This document shows positions 42,876 through 51,715 of a DNA stretch of 64,000 nt, one piece after another. The position numbers and the translations under genes are program-made. Under the pieces are notes generated by a model. It did not search any database and was not told the DNA's origin. It saw nothing but the letters and a program-made list of their open reading frames with translations. How positions within the stretch are numbered: position 1 is the first letter of the stretch; every line of letters starts with the position of its first letter. This DNA is from RGIG1995 sp045587445 (GTDB lineage: Bacteria > Bacillota > Clostridia > Oscillospirales > CAG-272): positions 43,549 through 107,548 of the forward strand of contig JAZNCH010000002.1 in NCBI GenBank assembly GCA_045587445.1. Direction: 5' to 3'.

Positions 42876-43243
42876 ATCATTTCCAACTTCTTGAATGCAA
42901 ATACCATATCTTTTTCAAGGTCCGTTGATTTAGCTTTTACAGCAGTCTCCCTTGCAACAAGAACTATAAGATTGCCTTTTTTGATACCGTATTTTTTATC
43001 TGTCAAACGGTATCCCTCTCTTATTATTCTCTTTACACGCGATCTGGTAACAGCTCCCCCGATTTTTTTTGTTACGGTAAGTCCAACTCGGTTAATATAC
43101 TGCTTATTTGGATTTTCTTTTTTGAGCTTTCCGGCGTGTCTGTCGGGTAAAACGTAGATAACAACGTGCTTCGTTGCTATCTTCTTACCCTTTCTGTACG
43201 CCTTACTATACAAGTGGTTTTCACTTATCGCCTTATATTTCAT
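42872..43243 (-). CDS. rnpA: Ribonuclease P protein component
   Basis: RnpA is the protein subunit of RNase P, which matures tRNA 5' ends. The 123-residue product has NRVGLTVTKKIG and the RNR motif RSRVKRIIREGYR. It follows rpmH by about 106 bases. A 4-base overlap joins it to yidD. Confidence 0.95.
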   Translation of the reverse strand: MKYKAISENHLYSKAYRKGKKIATKHVVIYVLPDRHAGKLKKENPNKQYINRVGLTVTKKIGGAVTRSRVKRIIREGYRLTDKKYGIKKGNLIVLVARETAVKAKSTDLEKDMVFAFKKLEMI

Positions 43244-43349
43244 AAATATAAAACCTCCCTTGTATATTTCTTAATTTTGGTAAAACAAAAACCCCCGAGA
43301 GTATCGGCGGTTTTGTAACTGACATGCGATGTAAAAAACGTCTATGCCA

Positions 43350-43484
43350 TTAATATGTGAGCCGTTTTCTGCCTTTTGCGCGTCTTCTCTTCAACACATT
43401 TCTGCCGTCGGCGGTTCTCATTCTTTTTCTAAAGCCATGTTCCTTTTTGCGCTGGCGTTTCTTAGGCTGATACGTTCTGATCAT
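43350..43484 (-). CDS. rpmH: 50S ribosomal protein L34
   Basis: The 44-residue product begins MIRTYQPKKRQRKKEHGF and ends GRKRLTY, a complete bacterial L34. AAGGAGG lies upstream and the promoter is at 43531-43559. It is divergent from dnaA, the near-universal arrangement at Firmicute origins. The gene is too short for a typical length cutoff. Confidence 0.97.
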   Translation of the reverse strand: MIRTYQPKKRQRKKEHGFRKRMRTADGRNVLKRRRAKGRKRLTY

Positions 43485-43530
43485 CGTACGCACCTCCTTC
43501 AACTTCTAAAAATACTCAACGGTAATCCTT

Positions 43531-43559
43531 ATTATTACATAAAATGAACTTCTTGTCAA
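43531..43559 (-). promoter_or_regulatory. Promoter of the rpmH operon
   Basis: TTGACA and AATAAT are separated by 17 bases on the minus strand (TAATAA at 16 is an alternative). Confidence 0.65.
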
Positions 43560-43632
43560 GTGTTTTTTTAATTTTATCTTCTGTATCAAAGAAAAATTTT
43601 AAAAATTATCTTCAAAATTTACCGTTTTTGCC

Positions 43633-43661
43633 TTGCATTATATATATATATATGCTATAAT
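43633..43661 (+). promoter_or_regulatory. Promoter of dnaA
   Basis: TTGCAT and TATAAT flank a 17-base alternating TA spacer, 68 bases upstream of the ATG. The TA run may also ease melting. Confidence 0.65.
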
Positions 43662-43728
43662 AAATTATATATATGCAAATTCGAGCGTTTTTCATATTTT
43701 TTATTTTTTTGAAAGGAAAAGCTTATTT

Positions 43729-45156
43729 ATGCAATTTTTAGACGACCTTTGGGCAAACGTTGTTAAGAATATGAGACAGACATATGCCGAAGGCTTTATT
43801 GAATTATGGTTCAACGATTTGAAGCTTGAGGTTTTGAATAATACAGACGCCGTTTTGGTTAACAGTAGCGACCTTAAGTGTAAAATTTTAAATGATAAAC
43901 ACCTTCCTACTATAAAGCAGTATCTTGAAGAACTTATCGGCTATCCGGTAAACGTTACCATTCTTTCAAGACAAAACGGCGATCCCGACCTTACTCCGTA
44001 TATAGAGGGAAGAGCTGCCGAAAAAACTGAAAGTAAGAGCGAAAAGATAACGACGGTGTCAGAGCTTACCTTTGACGAAAGTGATACCGACGACGTTACT
44101 TTTGAGCAGGCGAGCAATATTTTTCCGCCCTATCATACTCAGTATACTTTCGATAACTTTATTGTAGGTAACTCAAACAAGTTTGCTTACGAGGCTTGTA
44201 TTTCGGTCTGCAATAACCCAGCTACCCATTTTAACCCATTGTTTATTTACGGACAAAGCGGTCTCGGAAAGACACACCTACTCTACGCGATAAATAACTT
44301 TATCTTAAGCAAGAACAAAAAAGCGAGCATCGTGTACGTTAAGGGTGAAGATTTTGCAAGTCAGCTTATTGAAAACATAAGCAAGAAGTCAAACATTACT
44401 TTCAGAGAAAAGTTTAAAAATAAATTTAGAAAAACGGATTTTCTTCTTATAGACGATATTCACTTTATTGCAGGTAAAGAAGCGACACAGGAAGAGATAT
44501 TTCATACGTTCAACGCTCTTTACGATGCGGGTAAACAGATTATTATGACCAGTGATCGTCCGCCGAAAGAGATTAAGACACTTGAAGACAGACTCAGAAC
44601 ACGCTTTGAAGACGGTCTTATAGTTGACATTCAACCGCCGGATTATGAACTCAGAACTGCTATAATTAAAGATAAGGCTAAAAAATTAGGTGTTACATTC
44701 CCCCCCGAAGTATTGAACTATTTATCAGAAAATCTTAGAAACAATATACGTCAGATAGAAGGTGCAGTTAAGACACTTGCGGCTCATTCTTTCCTTAAAG
44801 GAGCAAAGCTTGACCTTGACCTCGCGAAAGAATGTATATCCGTTATCGTTTCAAATAACGAACCCGTTGACGTTACTATTGAGAGAATTTTTGAAAAGGT
44901 TTCAAAGAAATATAATATCTCCGAAAATGATTTGAAAGGCTCAAAGAGAAATCAAGAGGTAGCCAATGCAAGACATATCTGCATCTATATTATAAAAAAT
45001 ATGACAGACCTGTCCTTGAAGAAAATAGGCAATATTTTTTCAAGAGACCATTCGACCGTTAAATCTTCTTTGAATAAGATTGAGACTGATATTAAAGAAA
45101 ACTCGGTACTCGAAATTGAGATAAACGAGCTTATGGAAGAAATAAGAAAAAAATAA
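43729..45156 (+). CDS. dnaA: Chromosomal replication initiator protein DnaA
   Basis: DnaA binds origin boxes and opens oriC. The 475-residue protein has domain I (to about 85), a short acidic linker, an AAA+ domain with GQSGLGKTH near 178 and LLIDDIHFIAGK, and a C-terminal HTH with GSKRNQEVANARHI and SRDHSTVKSS. ATG at 43729 has GAAAGGAAA upstream; the longer frame starts inside the promoter and is rejected. dnaN follows after the origin. Confidence 0.97.
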   Translation: MQFLDDLWANVVKNMRQTYAEGFIELWFNDLKLEVLNNTDAVLVNSSDLKCKILNDKHLPTIKQYLEELIGYPVNVTILSRQNGDPDLTPYIEGRAAEKTESKSEKITTVSELTFDESDTDDVTFEQASNIFPPYHTQYTFDNFIVGNSNKFAYEACISVCNNPATHFNPLFIYGQSGLGKTHLLYAINNFILSKNKKASIVYVKGEDFASQLIENISKKSNITFREKFKNKFRKTDFLLIDDIHFIAGKEATQEEIFHTFNALYDAGKQIIMTSDRPPKEIKTLEDRLRTRFEDGLIVDIQPPDYELRTAIIKDKAKKLGVTFPPEVLNYLSENLRNNIRQIEGAVKTLAAHSFLKGAKLDLDLAKECISVIVSNNEPVDVTIERIFEKVSKKYNISENDLKGSKRNQEVANARHICIYIIKNMTDLSLKKIGNIFSRDHSTVKSSLNKIETDIKENSVLEIEINELMEEIRKK

Positions 45157-45450
45157 AGTCTCCCTATATTTTCCACAGTTGTTGAAAAGGGTGTGGAAAA
45201 CTTTTTGGTGTAAATAAGCTACTGTTTGTGCTATATTACAGGCAAACTTAACAGAGTTTTCCACAGTAAAGTTTTCCTATGAAAATTTGTTGAAAAAAGT
45301 TGGAAAAAACCTTTATTTTTAATGGTGTTGAAATCCACAAAATTTTCCAACTATTTCTAACACTTTATCAACAGGGAGAAACAAATAAATTTTTCCCTTA
45401 ATATGCACACTTTTTAACTTTCCAACATTTTCAACATCACCTACTACAGC
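45157..45450. other. Chromosomal origin oriC between dnaA and dnaN
   Basis: DnaA-box-like sites appear at 45169-45177 (+), 45192-45200 (-) and 45257-45265 (+) as TTTTCCACA, with weaker ones at 45331-45339 and 45365-45373 (TTATCAACA, one change from TTATCCACA). AT-rich runs around 45280-45420 could form the unwinding element. The position after dnaA is the usual Firmicute origin. Confidence 0.8.
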
Positions 45451-45733
45451 TATTACCACTACAATATGAATAATATATGTATTATGCATCTAACTTCTCA
45501 AATTTTTAAGATGAGACAGAGATGTAGGATTGTATAAATTTGGTTATTTTTTGCTGCACTAAATGATGTTGTATAGGAAGGGGAGGGGCTTGCTCCTCCC
45601 GCAAAAAACGAACAATCTTGTGCGAATAATATATCTATATTATACGGGGCGGCGAGGTAGTGAATAACACTCCAGTGGAGTGTTAGAGCCGAGCCGTAGT
45701 AAACCGCCCCCTACAACTAATTAATAATGTTTA
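45451..45733. other. Structured non-coding stretch between oriC and dnaN
   Basis: A GGGAGGGGC / GCTCCTCCC hairpin lies at 45581-45600. At 45646-45710 an outer GGGGCGG / CCGCCCC pair encloses AACACTCCA / TGGAGTGTT (45666-45684). No frame or known RNA was recognised. Confidence 0.5.
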
Positions 45734-45814
45734 CACAGACCAAGAGAGGCAAGTTCTTTGCCAAGCTTTCTGCGAAAGAAAGCGGTGCCTACTTTCTTCC
45801 TTAAAGAAAGTAGG
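45734..45814. repeat. Module B plus module A repeat copy ahead of dnaN
   Basis: CACAGACCAAGAGAGGCAAG with GGCAAGTTCTTTGCC is followed by a CTTTCTGCGAAAGAAAG hairpin and the CCTACTTTCTT / AAGAAAGTAGG palindrome (45788-45814), ending 48 bases before the dnaN ATG. Confidence 0.85.
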
Positions 45815-45862
45815 AGGAAAAAGAAAAAAATAATACTTATATAAAAAGAAAGGAAAATAATT

Positions 45863-46996
45863 ATGAAGATTATTTTCGAGAAAAACATTCTCAATAACGT
45901 TCTTACAGCCGCTATGAGTGCTGTTTCGACAAAGAACATTATTCCCGCTACTTCGGGTATTCTTGTTACGACACAGGGTTCTGACAAGGTTACGATTACT
46001 GCATACGACCTTGAAAAAGGTATTACTACGACAGTTCCCGCAGAGGTAATTGAAGAGGGCGAATACGTTATTAACGCTATTCGTTTGAATCAGATAGTTA
46101 AGACACTTTCAGAGGGAAATATTACTATTGAGGTTGACGAAAAATGTATGACCAAGATTACGAACGGACGTTCGGAATTCAGTATGCCTGCTCTCCCCGG
46201 TTCAGACTTTCCAAGCACACCTACTGTTGATACCGGTAAGGACATAACTATCCCTCAGTCAGTTATGAGAGCTATGATAAGCCGTACGATTTTTGCCGTT
46301 GCACAGACTGACCAAAGACCTATTTATTGCGGTGTTTATTTTGAAGTTAAGGGATCTAAGATTGTTGCTGTAAGCTGCGACTCTTTCAGACTTGCTTATA
46401 CAGAGCAGGAATGTGAGATGCAGAAGAATGAAGAAGCTTATGCAGATATGAGCTTTATCGTTCCCGGAAAGACGCTTATTGAGCTTATGAAGTTCCTCAG
46501 TGATGATGAAGAAGAGGTTGTAAAGATAAGAATAGGCGGTAAACACGCATTATTTGAAGTTGGGGAATTTACTTTCTTTACAAGACTTCTTGAAGGTCAG
46601 TATATTGATTACAACAGATATATTCCCAAAGATAACACCATTTTTGTAAACTTAAATACAGAAGATTTTATGGACAGCCTTGAGAGAGCTGCTCTTATCA
46701 GTGAAGAAAAGGCTCAAGTAAGAAACTTTGTTAAGTGTAACTTCAAAGAAAACGTTCTCGTTATTACGGCTAACGCAGTTTCGGGTAACGTTTACGACGA
46801 GGTTGCTATTGAAAAGAACGGAAGCGACCTTGAAATAGCATTTACTTGCCGTTATCTTCTTGAAGCACTTAAGGTATGTAACGTAGAAAAGATTAAGCTT
46901 TCGATGTCAGGTCCTCTTCGTGCTATGGTAATTGAACCTGCAGAAGATGAAGAATCAAAGTTCCTCTTCGTTACACTTCCCACAAGAATGAAATAA
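45863..46996 (+). CDS. dnaN: DNA polymerase III beta subunit (sliding clamp)
   Basis: DnaN is the ring clamp that holds the replicative polymerase on DNA. The 377-residue protein has the three-domain clamp pattern, with ATSGILV, FSMPALPGSDFP, VSCDSFRLAYTE and a FLFVTLPTRMK end, whose (L/M)P(M/T)R is the family's hydrophobic-cleft tail. AAGGAAA precedes the ATG. recF follows after 7 bases; the S4-domain gene yaaA usually found between them is missing. Confidence 0.97.
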   Translation: MKIIFEKNILNNVLTAAMSAVSTKNIIPATSGILVTTQGSDKVTITAYDLEKGITTTVPAEVIEEGEYVINAIRLNQIVKTLSEGNITIEVDEKCMTKITNGRSEFSMPALPGSDFPSTPTVDTGKDITIPQSVMRAMISRTIFAVAQTDQRPIYCGVYFEVKGSKIVAVSCDSFRLAYTEQECEMQKNEEAYADMSFIVPGKTLIELMKFLSDDEEEVVKIRIGGKHALFEVGEFTFFTRLLEGQYIDYNRYIPKDNTIFVNLNTEDFMDSLERAALISEEKAQVRNFVKCNFKENVLVITANAVSGNVYDEVAIEKNGSDLEIAFTCRYLLEALKVCNVEKIKLSMSGPLRAMVIEPAEDEESKFLFVTLPTRMK

Positions 46997-47003
46997 TTTT
47001 TCT

Positions 47004-48083
47004 ATGGTTTGTAAGAAAATAAGGTTCAAAGATTTCAGAAATATAGAAGAAGCAGAGATAGAGTTTTGCGACGGAGTTAATATTTTTTACGGAAATAACG
47101 CCGAGGGAAAGACAAACGCACTCGAGGGCATATATCTTTTTGCACACGGAAAATCTTTCCGCACCTCGTCTGATAAAGATTTAATCAATTTTTTAAAAGA
47201 CGTAAGCTTTTGTAAGATAGATTTTGAAGATTCCGTAAGATTTCACGATATGGAGATAAAGCTTGTCAGAGGAAACCGAAAGATATGCTTTAGAAATGGC
47301 GTTAACATAAAAAAGATGTCCGACTTCGTTGGATATTTCAGAGCAGTTTTGTTTTGTCCCGAGCATTTATCGGTTATAAAAGACGGCCCGTCGGAGAGAA
47401 GAGCTTTCCTTGACGGAGCGATATGTCAACTGAAGCCGATATATCTGTCCTCGCTTCAAAAATATAACAATATTCTCAATCAAAGAAACACTCTCATAAA
47501 AAATTATGAAGAGGACAAGGATTCATTTAACCGTACGATAGAATTATGGTCGATGTATCTTGCCCACGAGGCAGCTCTTATTTCAAGAGAGAGATATGAA
47601 TACGTAAAACAACTGAACCAACACGTAAACGAATTTTTCAACGATATGACTGTCGGAAAAGAAAAGACGTTTATGGAATATACAAAGGTTTTAAGTGAAG
47701 AAGAATATTATACTAAGCTTACCCAAAATCTTGAAAAGGAAATTCAGGCAGGTACTACTCTTTACGGTATTCATAAAGACGATATTGATATATATCTTAA
47801 CGACAGAGAGGCAAGAAGCTTTTGTTCGCAGGGACAGCAGAGATGTATTGCACTTGCGATGAAGCTTGGCGAGGGAGAAATATCAAGACAGATTACGGGC
47901 GAATATCCGGTATTTCTGTTTGACGATATTTTCAGTGAGCTTGATTCAAAAAGAAAAGAATACGTTACGAACGGTATAAAGAAATGTCAGGTTATTATAA
48001 CGAGCTGTGAAAAGGACGGTCTTGAAAACGTTGCGGGTAATGTTATTGAAGTAAATCAAGGCAGATATTCGAGGATAAAATAA
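47004..48083 (+). CDS. recF: DNA replication and repair protein RecF
   Basis: RecF is an SMC-like ATPase that helps load RecA at gaps. The 359-residue product has the Walker A region FYGNNAEGKTNALEGIYLF near 29-47, the signature FCSQGQQRCIALAMKL and Walker B FLFDDIFSELDSKR. No clear Shine-Dalgarno is seen, consistent with coupling to dnaN. remB starts 2 bases after its stop. Confidence 0.95.
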   Translation: MVCKKIRFKDFRNIEEAEIEFCDGVNIFYGNNAEGKTNALEGIYLFAHGKSFRTSSDKDLINFLKDVSFCKIDFEDSVRFHDMEIKLVRGNRKICFRNGVNIKKMSDFVGYFRAVLFCPEHLSVIKDGPSERRAFLDGAICQLKPIYLSSLQKYNNILNQRNTLIKNYEEDKDSFNRTIELWSMYLAHEAALISRERYEYVKQLNQHVNEFFNDMTVGKEKTFMEYTKVLSEEEYYTKLTQNLEKEIQAGTTLYGIHKDDIDIYLNDREARSFCSQGQQRCIALAMKLGEGEISRQITGEYPVFLFDDIFSELDSKRKEYVTNGIKKCQVIITSCEKDGLENVAGNVIEVNQGRYSRIK

Positions 48084-48085
48084 AT

Positions 48086-48334
48086 ATGTATATACATCTT
48101 GGTAACAAAAAGAATATTCGAGAAAAAGATATTGTCGGAATTTTTGATATGGATAACGCGACGATGGCAAAGGAAACGCGTAAATTTTTGAACAAGGCAC
48201 AAAAAGACGGTAAGCTTATTACGACGGTTGATGAGATACCGAAGTCGATTATTCTTACAAAGGACAACGTATATATGTCTCAATTAGCTCCTAAGTCGCT
48301 TTACGGAAGACTGACGGAGAAAGATATTAGATAA
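48086..48334 (+). CDS. remB: RemB/DUF370-type regulatory protein
   Basis: The 82-residue product matches RemB (YaaB): MYIHLGNKKNIREKDIVGIFD, then KSIILTKDNVYMSQLAPKSL. In Bacillus RemA/RemB activate matrix genes. The dnaN-recF-remB-gyrB position agrees with B. subtilis. A hairpin separates it from gyrB. Confidence 0.92.
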   Translation: MYIHLGNKKNIREKDIVGIFDMDNATMAKETRKFLNKAQKDGKLITTVDEIPKSIILTKDNVYMSQLAPKSLYGRLTEKDIR

Positions 48335-48397
48335 ATTGCAAAAACTTTTAAAAATTAGACAAATCAACCCATAATCAATCAAGTTTTTTGAAGATTA

Positions 48398-48429
48398 TTA
48401 AGAAACTTTTTTACAAAAAAGTTTCTTAA
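48398..48429 (+). terminator. Hairpin between remB and gyrB
   Basis: TTAAGAAACTTTTTT and AAAAAAGTTTCTTAA are perfect 15-base arms. A second GGGGC/GCCCC hairpin follows to about 48452. If it terminates, gyrB must have its own promoter, which I could not place. Confidence 0.6.
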
Positions 48430-48476
48430 TTGGGGTTTCGGGGCAACGCCCCGTCAAATATAAGGAGAAAAACATA

Positions 48477-50396
48477 ATGAGCGAACAGACAAATCAACAC
48501 ACCTATGACGAAAATCAAATACAGGTACTTGAAGGACTTGAAGCTGTAAGAAAGCGTCCCGGTATGTATATCGGTTCCACGTCAATAAGAGGACTTCACC
48601 ACCTTGTTTACGAGATTGTGGACAACTCAATTGACGAGGCTATGGCGGGGGCTTGTACGAAGATAATAGTTACACTTCATGAAGACGGAAGCCTTTCAGT
48701 AAGAGATAACGGAAGAGGTATCCCTGCGGGTATTCATCAGAAGATGGGTATACCTACGCCGGAAGTAGTATTTACCGTACTTCACGCGGGCGGTAAATTC
48801 GGCGGTGATGGATATACGATTTCGGGCGGTCTTCACGGAGTTGGTGCGTCTGTTGTTAACGCTCTTTCGGAGTGGCTCGTATATGAAAATACAAACGGCG
48901 GTACCTGCCATACCCAGCGTTTTGAACGCGGTAAGACTGTAAGTGAATATACACTTAAAGAGACAAATTGCGAGTCTAACGGTCTCTACGTAAGATTCAA
49001 GCCCGATGCCGAAGTATTTGAAGAGGTTGTATTTGATTATGATACGCTTCTTAACAATATGAGAGAAAGAACTTTCTTGAATGCGGGTACGAATATAGTT
49101 TTAAGAGACGAAAGACACGCCGAGGTTATTGAAAACGATTTGTGTTACGAGGGCGGTATAAAGAGCTTCGTTGAGCATTTGAATACCATTAAGCATTCCA
49201 CTGTTATACATGAAGATATAATTTATATGAATGCGAACAAGGAAGATACCATAGTTGAAGTAGCTATGCAGTATAACGACGGCTACAACGAAACTATGAT
49301 GACGTTCGCAAACAATATTAACACTGTTGAAGGCGGTACGCACGAAACAGGCTTTAAGGCGGCATTGACAAGCGTTATCAATGATTATGCGAAGAAGCAC
49401 AATATGATAAAGGGCGACGATAAGCTGTCGGGTGAAGATACGAGAGAGGGACTTTGTTCCGTTATCAGTGTAAAATTAAGAGAAGCACAGTTTGAAGGTC
49501 AGACGAAGGCAAAGCTCGGTAACTCTGAGATACGTTCAATAGTTAATAACCTTGTTTCACAGAAGCTTTCGGAATATTTTGAAGAAAATCCTTCAATTGC
49601 AAAGGCGATAATTGAAAAGACACTTGCCGCTTCACGTGCAAGAGAGGCTGCAAGAAAAGCAAGAGAGCTTACAAGACGTAAGGGTGTTCTTGAGGGCGGC
49701 GGTATGCCCGATAAATTGGCTGACTGTCAGGAAAGAAATGCGGCATTGACCGAACTGTTTCTCGTAGAGGGAGACTCCGCGGGAGGTAGTGCAAAGGAAG
49801 GAAGAGACAGCAAATTCCAAGCTATTCTTCCTCTCAGAGGTAAGGTTCTTAACGTTGAAAAGAGCCGTATTGACAGAGTATATGCGAACACGACGATAAT
49901 ACCGATTATTCAGGCTTTGGGTTGCGGTATAGGCGAAGATTTTGATATAGAGAAGCTTCGTTACGGAAAGATAATAATTATGGCCGATGCCGACGTAGAC
50001 GGTTCACATATTCAGATACTTCTTTTGACTTTCTTCTTCAGATATATGAAGAAGCTTATAGAAAACGGAAATATCTATCTTGCGACACCGCCTCTTTATA
50101 AGATAAAGAAAGGTAAGCAGATAAGATACGCTTATTCTGATAAAGAAAGAGACGAGAAGATAGCAGAGCTTGGCGGAAACGTTGAAGCGAGCAGATATAA
50201 GGGTCTTGGTGAGATGAACCCCGATCAGCTTTGGGAAACGACAATGGACCCTGTATACCGTACAATAAAGAGAGTAACAATCGAAGACGCTATGACTTGC
50301 GACGAGACATTCTCAATGCTTATGGGTGATGAGGTTGAATCGAGAAGAAACTTCATTGAAAAGAACGCTCAGTACGTAACTAACCTTGATATATAA
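48477..50396 (+). CDS. gyrB: DNA gyrase subunit B
   Basis: GyrB is the ATPase subunit of gyrase. The 639-residue protein has the GHKL domain (YEIVDNSIDEA, DNGRGIP, GGLHGVGASVVNALS) and the Toprim domain with EGDSAGGSA, LRGKVLNVEKSR and the metal-binding DADVDGSHI. AAGGAG lies upstream. Its partner gyrA is 1.7 kb further on, separated by a kinase gene and a DUF559 element. Confidence 0.98.
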   Translation: MSEQTNQHTYDENQIQVLEGLEAVRKRPGMYIGSTSIRGLHHLVYEIVDNSIDEAMAGACTKIIVTLHEDGSLSVRDNGRGIPAGIHQKMGIPTPEVVFTVLHAGGKFGGDGYTISGGLHGVGASVVNALSEWLVYENTNGGTCHTQRFERGKTVSEYTLKETNCESNGLYVRFKPDAEVFEEVVFDYDTLLNNMRERTFLNAGTNIVLRDERHAEVIENDLCYEGGIKSFVEHLNTIKHSTVIHEDIIYMNANKEDTIVEVAMQYNDGYNETMMTFANNINTVEGGTHETGFKAALTSVINDYAKKHNMIKGDDKLSGEDTREGLCSVISVKLREAQFEGQTKAKLGNSEIRSIVNNLVSQKLSEYFEENPSIAKAIIEKTLAASRAREAARKARELTRRKGVLEGGGMPDKLADCQERNAALTELFLVEGDSAGGSAKEGRDSKFQAILPLRGKVLNVEKSRIDRVYANTTIIPIIQALGCGIGEDFDIEKLRYGKIIIMADADVDGSHIQILLLTFFFRYMKKLIENGNIYLATPPLYKIKKGKQIRYAYSDKERDEKIAELGGNVEASRYKGLGEMNPDQLWETTMDPVYRTIKRVTIEDAMTCDETFSMLMGDEVESRRNFIEKNAQYVTNLDI

Positions 50397-50410
50397 GAGA
50401 AAAAATATAT

Positions 50411-51334
50411 ATGAGAATTGCAACAGTTACTCTTAATCCTGCTATTGACAGGAATATTATATATGAAAACAGTTTAGCTATTGGCGAACTAAACAGAGTT
50501 AATTCTGCCGTTGTAAACGCAGGCGGAAAGGGCATAAACGTTTCCCGAATGTTAAAAAAACTTAACGAAGATACCCACGTGTATGGCTTTAACGGTGGAC
50601 GAACGGGAAAGATGTTAGAAGATATTCTTCGTGACGAGGGGATAAGGTGTGAATTTACACCGACTCTTTGTGAAACGAGAATGAATATTAAGATAACAGA
50701 CAAAGACAATAAGGAAACCGAGATAAACGAAAAGGGCGGACCGATAAGAGAAGAAGAATATAAAAATCTTATGTCACTTTTATTGGAATCGACGGCAGAT
50801 ATATTTATAATCGGCGGAAGCACTCCCTTTGGACTTGAAAGTGATACGGTAAGAAAGATAACGGCAGCTTTAAAGCTTCGGGGAAAGACGGTTATAACCG
50901 ATATTTCGGGAAGCTCTTTAGTTGAAGCGGTAAAGGAAAGACCGTATCTAATAAAGCCTAACAGAGAAGAGTTCAGTCAGCTTTTGGGATATACTCCCGA
51001 GGAAGATAAATACGTTGAAGAAGCTATAGGCTTTTACAATAGGACAGGTATAGAAATAATACTAACCCTCGGAAAAAAAGGCGCTGTATATTCGGGCCGT
51101 GCGGGTAATTACCGTATAATCAATCCCGAGGTTAAGGCAAAGGGCTTTTCGGGTGCGGGAGATACGTTTCTTGCATCTTACGTATATGCAGTTTGCAATG
51201 ATATGGAGATAAGACAAGCATTGGCATTTGCATCTGCGGCAAGTTTGTCAAAGGTTGAGCTTGAGGGAACTAATTTACCCGACAAGGCGACTGTAGAAAG
51301 CAATATCCCCCGTGTTAAAGTTTTTGAAATATAA
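50411..51334 (+). CDS. 1-phosphofructokinase / tagatose-6-phosphate kinase (PfkB family)
   Basis: The 307-residue kinase has the FruK/LacC start TVTLNPAIDRNI, the substrate loop NAGGKGINVSRML and the catalytic GFSGAGDTFLASY. In most hosts such enzymes act on fructose-1-phosphate or tagatose-6-phosphate; the sequence does not decide between them. No PTS gene is adjacent. It starts 14 bases after gyrB with only a weak Shine-Dalgarno and interrupts the usual gyrB-gyrA pair. Confidence 0.9.
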   Translation: MRIATVTLNPAIDRNIIYENSLAIGELNRVNSAVVNAGGKGINVSRMLKKLNEDTHVYGFNGGRTGKMLEDILRDEGIRCEFTPTLCETRMNIKITDKDNKETEINEKGGPIREEEYKNLMSLLLESTADIFIIGGSTPFGLESDTVRKITAALKLRGKTVITDISGSSLVEAVKERPYLIKPNREEFSQLLGYTPEEDKYVEEAIGFYNRTGIEIILTLGKKGAVYSGRAGNYRIINPEVKAKGFSGAGDTFLASYVYAVCNDMEIRQALAFASAASLSKVELEGTNLPDKATVESNIPRVKVFEI

Positions 51335-51374
51335 ATTTAATTGTATAAATTAGAGAAAGCAAAAAAACGTATGC

Positions 51375-51460
51375 TTTTCTCTCCCTCCGTCTCGGCAGCA
51401 AAGAGAAATATATACGCTCATTTGTACACTGCCGAGCCACCTCCCCCGTCAGGTGGAGGT
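51375..51460. repeat. Left modular repeat of the DUF559 element
   Basis: A constant block TTTTCTCTCCCTCCGTC is followed by a stem CTCGGCAG / CTGCCGAG around a 30-base loop, then the constant block GCCACCTCCC and an AGGTGGAGGT end. It is the inverse of the copy at 51611-51681. Confidence 0.85.
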
Positions 51461-51610
51461 CTCAGCCAGAGCGAGGCGATTGTTATTTTTTTAGAAGACA
51501 ATAGTTAATATGGTAACTATTTGAGGGATTAACGATTTGTACAGAAAAAACTCTATTAAATATTAATGAGTAAATTATATTTCAAGCGAAGCGTAGGTGT
51601 TCAAAATAAA
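51461..51610. other. AT-rich spacer between the two repeat copies
   Basis: I see no gene, promoter or strong hairpin in this stretch. Confidence 0.6.
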
Positions 51611-51681
51611 ACCTCCATCTGAGGAGGGAGGTGGCATTTTGACGGAGTGTAACGAAGACAAAATGACGGAGGGAGAGAAAA
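51611..51681. repeat. Right modular repeat of the DUF559 element, inverted
   Basis: Read on the minus strand it has the same first block (complement of 51665-51681), a different stem ATTTTG / CAAAAT, then the same GCCACCTCCC block (complement of 51626-51635) and a TGGAGGT end. The stem sequence differs from the left copy while the flanks are conserved. Confidence 0.85.
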
Positions 51682-51715
51682 ACAGGCAAGTTTATCAATT
51701 CCTCCTGTAAAAAAT

